From positions 153,127 through 217,126 of the forward strand of contig NW_019091421.1 of the NCBI RefSeq assembly GCF_001949145.1: DNA of 64,000 bases, written 5' to 3'. The translations under genes were made by a program, and so were the position numbers. The notes beneath the pieces are model-generated. The model was not told where the DNA came from. It saw only the letters and a program-made list of their open reading frames with translations, and made no database searches. This document shows, piece by piece, positions 60,801 to 64,000 of the stretch; positions within the stretch are counted from its first letter, which is position 1, and the number at the start of each line of letters is the position of its first letter. This stretch comes from Acanthaster planci (taxonomy: Eukaryota > Echinodermata > Asteroidea > Valvatida > Acanthasteridae).

Positions 60801-61007
60801 CAAATTAAACAATATATATTTTACGCGTACCGTCCCTTCATTCCCTTTAATTTGTTTTCAATGTGTTCCTTTTTTACCATGTTCATCCTCCGAACTGCTT
60901 GAACTATCGTCCGAGGGGTTGCTGTTATTCGAACTACCGCCAGCCGAACTCGCACCATTCTGCCGATGATTGGAGTCCGAATTCCCATTTCTATCCATCA
61001 CGACCAT
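51900..61007 (-). CDS. RCOR1: REST corepressor (CoREST)
   Basis: Nuclear scaffold that links histone deacetylases 1/2 to the demethylase LSD1 (KDM1A) and lets LSD1 act on nucleosomes. Exons in transcript order: 61007-60878, 58736-58680, 57879-57796, 57568-57354, 56523-56399, 56097-56065, 55797-55725, 55100-54985, 54570-54372, 53548-53416, 53194-53010, 52623-52490, 52065-51900 (stop TGA at 51902-51900). All are GT-AG with matching phases; 1650 bp gives 549 residues. Domains: Ser-rich N-terminus (1-43), ELM2 from about 46 ([10 protein letters not shown]) through [18 protein letters not shown]1 from about 128 ([15 protein letters not shown] to [12 protein letters not shown]), LSD1-binding linker with KPPKGM at about 307-312, SANT2 about 377-425 (RWTSEEQL to FMVNFRRRF), and a Pro-rich tail. 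Exon 8 adds a GATA-like finger not present in the human paralogues as I recall them. The first ATG (MVVMDR) has a second Met three codons on. It is the single CoREST gene seen; vertebrates have RCOR1-3, so the symbol is generic. Confidence 0.95.
52490..52623 (-). CDS. RCOR1: CoREST exon 12, start of Pro/Ser/Thr-rich tail
   Basis: Encodes a low-complexity segment ([20 protein letters not shown], then Pro-rich). The donor is GTTGGT, weaker than its neighbours. With exon 13 ([16 protein letters not shown]) it forms a disordered C-terminal tail after SANT2, similar to the proline-rich ends of some vertebrate RCOR isoforms. Confidence 0.8.
54155..54353 (+). repeat. Dispersed repeat, family C, copy 2
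   Basis: Matches the reverse complement of 4912-5115 over about 200 bp. Its end (GTGGTTAC at 54346-54353) lies only 18 bp from the donor of CoREST exon 9 (GT at 54371-54370), so the insertion sits almost at the splice site. Confidence 0.7.
54985..55100 (-). CDS. RCOR1: CoREST exon 8: GATA-like Cys4 zinc finger
   Basis: The 116-bp exon encodes [20 protein letters not shown] followed by CNACYSFWR. The pattern is C-x2-C-x15-C-x2-C (Cys 251, 254, 270, 273). The CNAC signature and the basic run that follows (RRTGVMR, shared with exon 9) are typical of GATA fingers, but the loop is two residues shorter than the usual 17. It lies between SANT1 and the LSD1-binding linker. ELM2-SANT relatives (MTA, RERE) carry a GATA-type finger in this relative position. 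Confidence 0.85.
55243..55385. mobile_element. piggyBac-like MITE, copy 1
   Basis: Bounded by TTAA on both sides (55239-55242, 55386-55389), with tips CCCTCCT and AGGAGGG. The 143-bp interior is non-coding. TTAA target sites and CCC tips are hallmarks of piggyBac elements. In the CoREST intron between exons 7 and 8. Confidence 0.75.
59158..59255. repeat. CCTCAATCC-type repeat remnant
   Basis: Contains CCCTCCTCAATCCTTCAAAA, a second CTCAATCCTTTAAAATTC and AATATTTCCTAAATATGCTC. The same elements appear, rearranged, at 41400-41475. Confidence 0.5.
59781..59862. repeat. GC-rich hairpin
   Basis: Left arm (59781-59813) begins ACCCCCAGAACTGTGGGGTC. Right arm (59831-59862) is its inverted copy with about four mismatches. 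The 17-bp loop contains a smaller hairpin CTCCCTCATGGGAG. Strongly GC-rich inside AT-rich DNA in CoREST intron 1. Confidence 0.85.
60112..60349. mobile_element. piggyBac-like MITE, copy 2 (with gap)
   Basis: Same tips and interior as 55243-55385: starts CCCTCCTTTGG, ends GCATAGGAGGG, with TTAA at right (60350-60353) and a mutated TCAA at left. Interrupted by N at 60177-60311. Comparison with copy 1 predicts only about 38 missing bases, not 135. Confidence 0.75.
60177..60311. other. Assembly gap (135 N)
   Basis: Gap inside the second piggyBac-like MITE; its stated length disagrees with the intact copy. Confidence 0.95.
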
Positions 61008-64000
61008 AATTCCGATTGAGATCGTTCAACGATTTGTGAGTGATTTCACAAAATAATGGAGGAATTTGGTACAGGTATCCCAAATCTTCCACCAAACAAA
61101 GACGACCTTGCTCCTCCGGGTCTTTTTTGGCTTTGTGCATCCGCGCTGAACTCAAGCAGCGGATAGATGGAAACTGTTTATGGCAGACAGCGACGCTGCA
61201 ATACCCGTAGCAGCAGCTTTACACTGACACTGAAAATGGATAATAAGTCTGGTTACCAGGCTACTTAACTGGTACTTCAACTACACGGTTTTAACCTGAT
61301 TCCGTTTTATGGAAGAGTTGAGTGCGTACTCTATACAGCACACGACGAGCGGTACATGTTCAACTATGTAATATACATGTACATGTACATTGTACATATA
61401 CATGTCTTGGCCATGGGGCGTCATGAGTTCCATAAGTTTTGATAAGGTACACTTTGCGTTGCCACATTGTGTCTCACGGTTTTTGGCTTTTTACATTTAT
61501 TGCTAGTGTAAGGGCGGTATTCAGATCAGTCTGTCTTCTATTTAGTTGTCATATATTGGTAAAACAAATCCAGATGAAGTGCATGAGTGCAGTCTGGGGA
61601 GTGGTTTACGATGTTCGTTACCGGTACCTTGATGATTTAATCATGGAGGTGATTTAATAAAGTCACGCACATTCACATGGAAGACGGTGGGGGAATCTTT
61701 TGTAACTGCTTCCCGACTTGTCTCCGTCCTCCTCTACAGAGCACAGTTCCAAAAGTAGCTTGGGATGTTGCTTGGATGCACTGATATGAATACAGATATC
61801 AAGTTCTAATCTTGTCATCAATCCTAAATTTAATGATGAAATTCTGCCATTAAGACTGTCCACCCCATATCTTTCACAAATGAAATTACCAAGCTTATTC
61901 CTTTGAGGCTATACATGTATATAATACCTGACCACTGAAAATTCAAGAACTTTCCACACAAAAAAGTTACTGCTCCGTGGTTTGTTATTGACTTTATTGA
62001 GGACCAAAATTCTCACAAAATGAAATGTTCCACAGGCTCAGTCGTTATGTGACTGTGGTCTAGCTATTTCTGATAAGCACAAAACTTATAGTAATACAAA
62101 GACAGTAACAGTCTAACCATAGCATGCAGTATCCACCTAAACTACAAATGTTACTGATGTAACTTCCTGACAGAAACAAACGCTGACATTCTTCACATAA
62201 TGATACACAACAAAATTTCTAAGTTTTCCAATTACTAATTGGTTAACAAAATCAATATCAATAGACCACAAATTAATAACCGTGGGTTTGATTAGTACTG
62301 ATGACTAAACACCCAATGACATGACTCCATCAGGCCACTGTCAACAATGTTTACTACTTCTGAATATGCATTTAGGCACGCTAAGTTGGGGGGTATACAC
62401 CCCTCTCATGTTGCCTCCTATTCATATGTGTGGTCAAAGTCTACAGAAATACACGTGCATGTATCATCCTTGGTTGGTTTCTACCTCAAAATGCACATAC
62501 ACTCCATCACTTTTAAAGAAGGTCATATTTTCATTTAGTAGTGTATTGTTCATTATTTGGTTTTGTAATACAAACAGGACATTTCGAACACTTTTTGAAA
62601 TATTCTTTTGCTCTTGTACTGATGGCCACAGTGTTACCTGCCACTAGCAGGCAAAATATAATTGTGTCATGGAAAGAGTGGAACCCCTTTATAGGAACAC
62701 ATAACCCTCACCATGCTTTTGAAAACATGTTTTCCTGAAGCACTTTTGCTAATTTTACATCAACTAACATCTCATGAAAAGTGAAAAACAATTCTGAGAA
62801 TCATAACTAGGAATAACTTCATAATAAACTTAAAACATAATGACGTCATACTGTATGCAAGCTTTCCGACTGGTACCTACTAAATCGTGTCCCATCTCAC
62901 TGCCTTAGGAAAGGGCACATGTAACAAACCATGACATCATTAAATGTGAAATTTCGGGACATTTTTCCCCCTTCAACCCTTGGGCATATAGTCCAAGTTA
63001 AAAATGCAGTCATGCATTTTCTCTATCACAGCTTTGAAGAACAAAGAGGATATTCAAAGACATCCCCCAAGTGTTTTGCAAATCCTCCAATTAGCAGACA
63101 AAAATGACCAACAACTTAATAATGATTGATTTGTTCATTGATTTATCACTTGGCCAAATGTAAATATTGATAAATTACATTACATACATGAAGGTATTAA
63201 GATTTGAAAATGGAAGTAAAACAAAGTTTAAATAAAAAAAAAATCACCAAAAAGTAATGGCAATTATAAGAATAAACAAGTCATATTACCATTCTTTACA
63301 AGAAAGGATTTGTCCTTAACTTAGCACCTCACTTCTACAAAACAATGGCAGAGATGTAAAGACAGCGACCCATTTGTGGATTGTCATGCAGTGGATAAAG
63401 CCATTAGGGCAGATAGCCAGTTTTTCCCCTTAACACTTCCTGTACACCTCGCACTGATTTACAGTGCATAACAGGAAGTTCTATCTGTTCATGCGACCCT
63501 GATAATTAAATGGCTCAATCCAAAGCTTTCGTGCAGTAATTCCTCTAACCTTAACTGAACCATCAATTTCTGTCTTAACTGCAATTCAATACATCTATGC
63601 TCTACTCAAAACCTCAGAAAACAACATCCTGAAAAACAACTCTGCAAAAAGTATTATTCCGTCAAATATTGTGTCCATTTTGAAACAACAGAATCCTCAA
63701 AACTTTCATGACAAGCCTTTAAAACTAGAATTGTTTGGAATTTTTACACATATTTACAACTCCCCAAAGGTTGACATACATGTAGATCCCTCATTCAGTG
63801 CGCATTTAACAATAGTTCAAATAATGAGGTCATTTGCCCTCAAGCAGCATTTGGAATAATGAAAAAGGGGTACAACTGAAGCACACAGAACTACTAAGTA
63901 TTAAAACACCTCACGTGCACTGTGGTTGAAGGGGTGACCTGAAGACTTTAAAAGAATCATCCAGAACTAAATTAGACAAAGTTGCTGAAGTAGTACTTAG
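61008..64000. other. CoREST 5' flank and further non-coding sequence
   Basis: 61008-61250 contains the CoREST 5' UTR/promoter; no TATA box is obvious. Beyond it no coding exon was recognised on either strand. A minus-strand AATAAA at 61993-61998 could mark the 3' end of another minus-strand gene whose coding part lies past the window, in which case 62-64 kb would be its 3' UTR. Confidence 0.45.
61366..61405. repeat. ACATGT-type simple repeat
   Basis: Alternating ACATGT/GTACAT palindromic units just upstream of CoREST. Shorter runs occur at 20185-20200, 50315-50330, 58500-58512 and 59700-59720. Confidence 0.7.

Overview
This is animal nuclear DNA. Four genes with many phase-consistent GT-AG introns are visible, separated by AT-rich, repeat-filled introns and spacers, and there are three runs of N. 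Short interspersed elements, fold-back elements and repeated ACATGT motifs suggest a marine invertebrate. The proteins look deuterostome-like (echinoderm, hemichordate or cephalochordate are all possible), but I cannot fix the phylum from sequence alone.

Layout. 637-23843 (+): the 3' ten coding exons of polypeptide N-acetylgalactosaminyltransferase 2 (GALNT2), covering most of the catalytic domain and the whole lectin domain; the 5' end lies outside the window. 29637-33675 (+): a six-exon gene for a 244-residue soluble protein that I do not recognise. 45925-37726 (-): a complete seven-exon ATP6V1D gene (V-ATPase stalk subunit D, 249 residues), whose first intron carries a broken Ty3/gypsy-like LTR element. 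61007-51900 (-): a complete 13-exon CoREST (RCOR) gene, 549 residues, with ELM2, SANT1, LSD1-binding linker and SANT2, plus an extra GATA-like Cys4 finger encoded by its own exon. The last 3 kb (61.0-64.0 kb) show no coding exon.

The genes are unrelated housekeeping or regulatory functions (Golgi O-glycosylation, proton pumping, chromatin repression) and form no operon or pathway. No prokaryotic features, CRISPR arrays, rRNA or convincing functional tRNA genes are present.

The most unusual structure is in ATP6V1D. The last 12 exonic bases and the 5' splice site of exon 4 have been amplified as a 20-bp tandem repeat running through an assembly gap, giving a string of near-identical splice donors. 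Other points of interest are the CoREST finger, several fold-back/MITE families (one in the GALNT2 3' flank, one ending 18 bp from a CoREST donor), TTAA-flanked piggyBac-like mini-elements down to about 50 bp, and a 150-bp inverted repeat with a CCAAT box in each arm.
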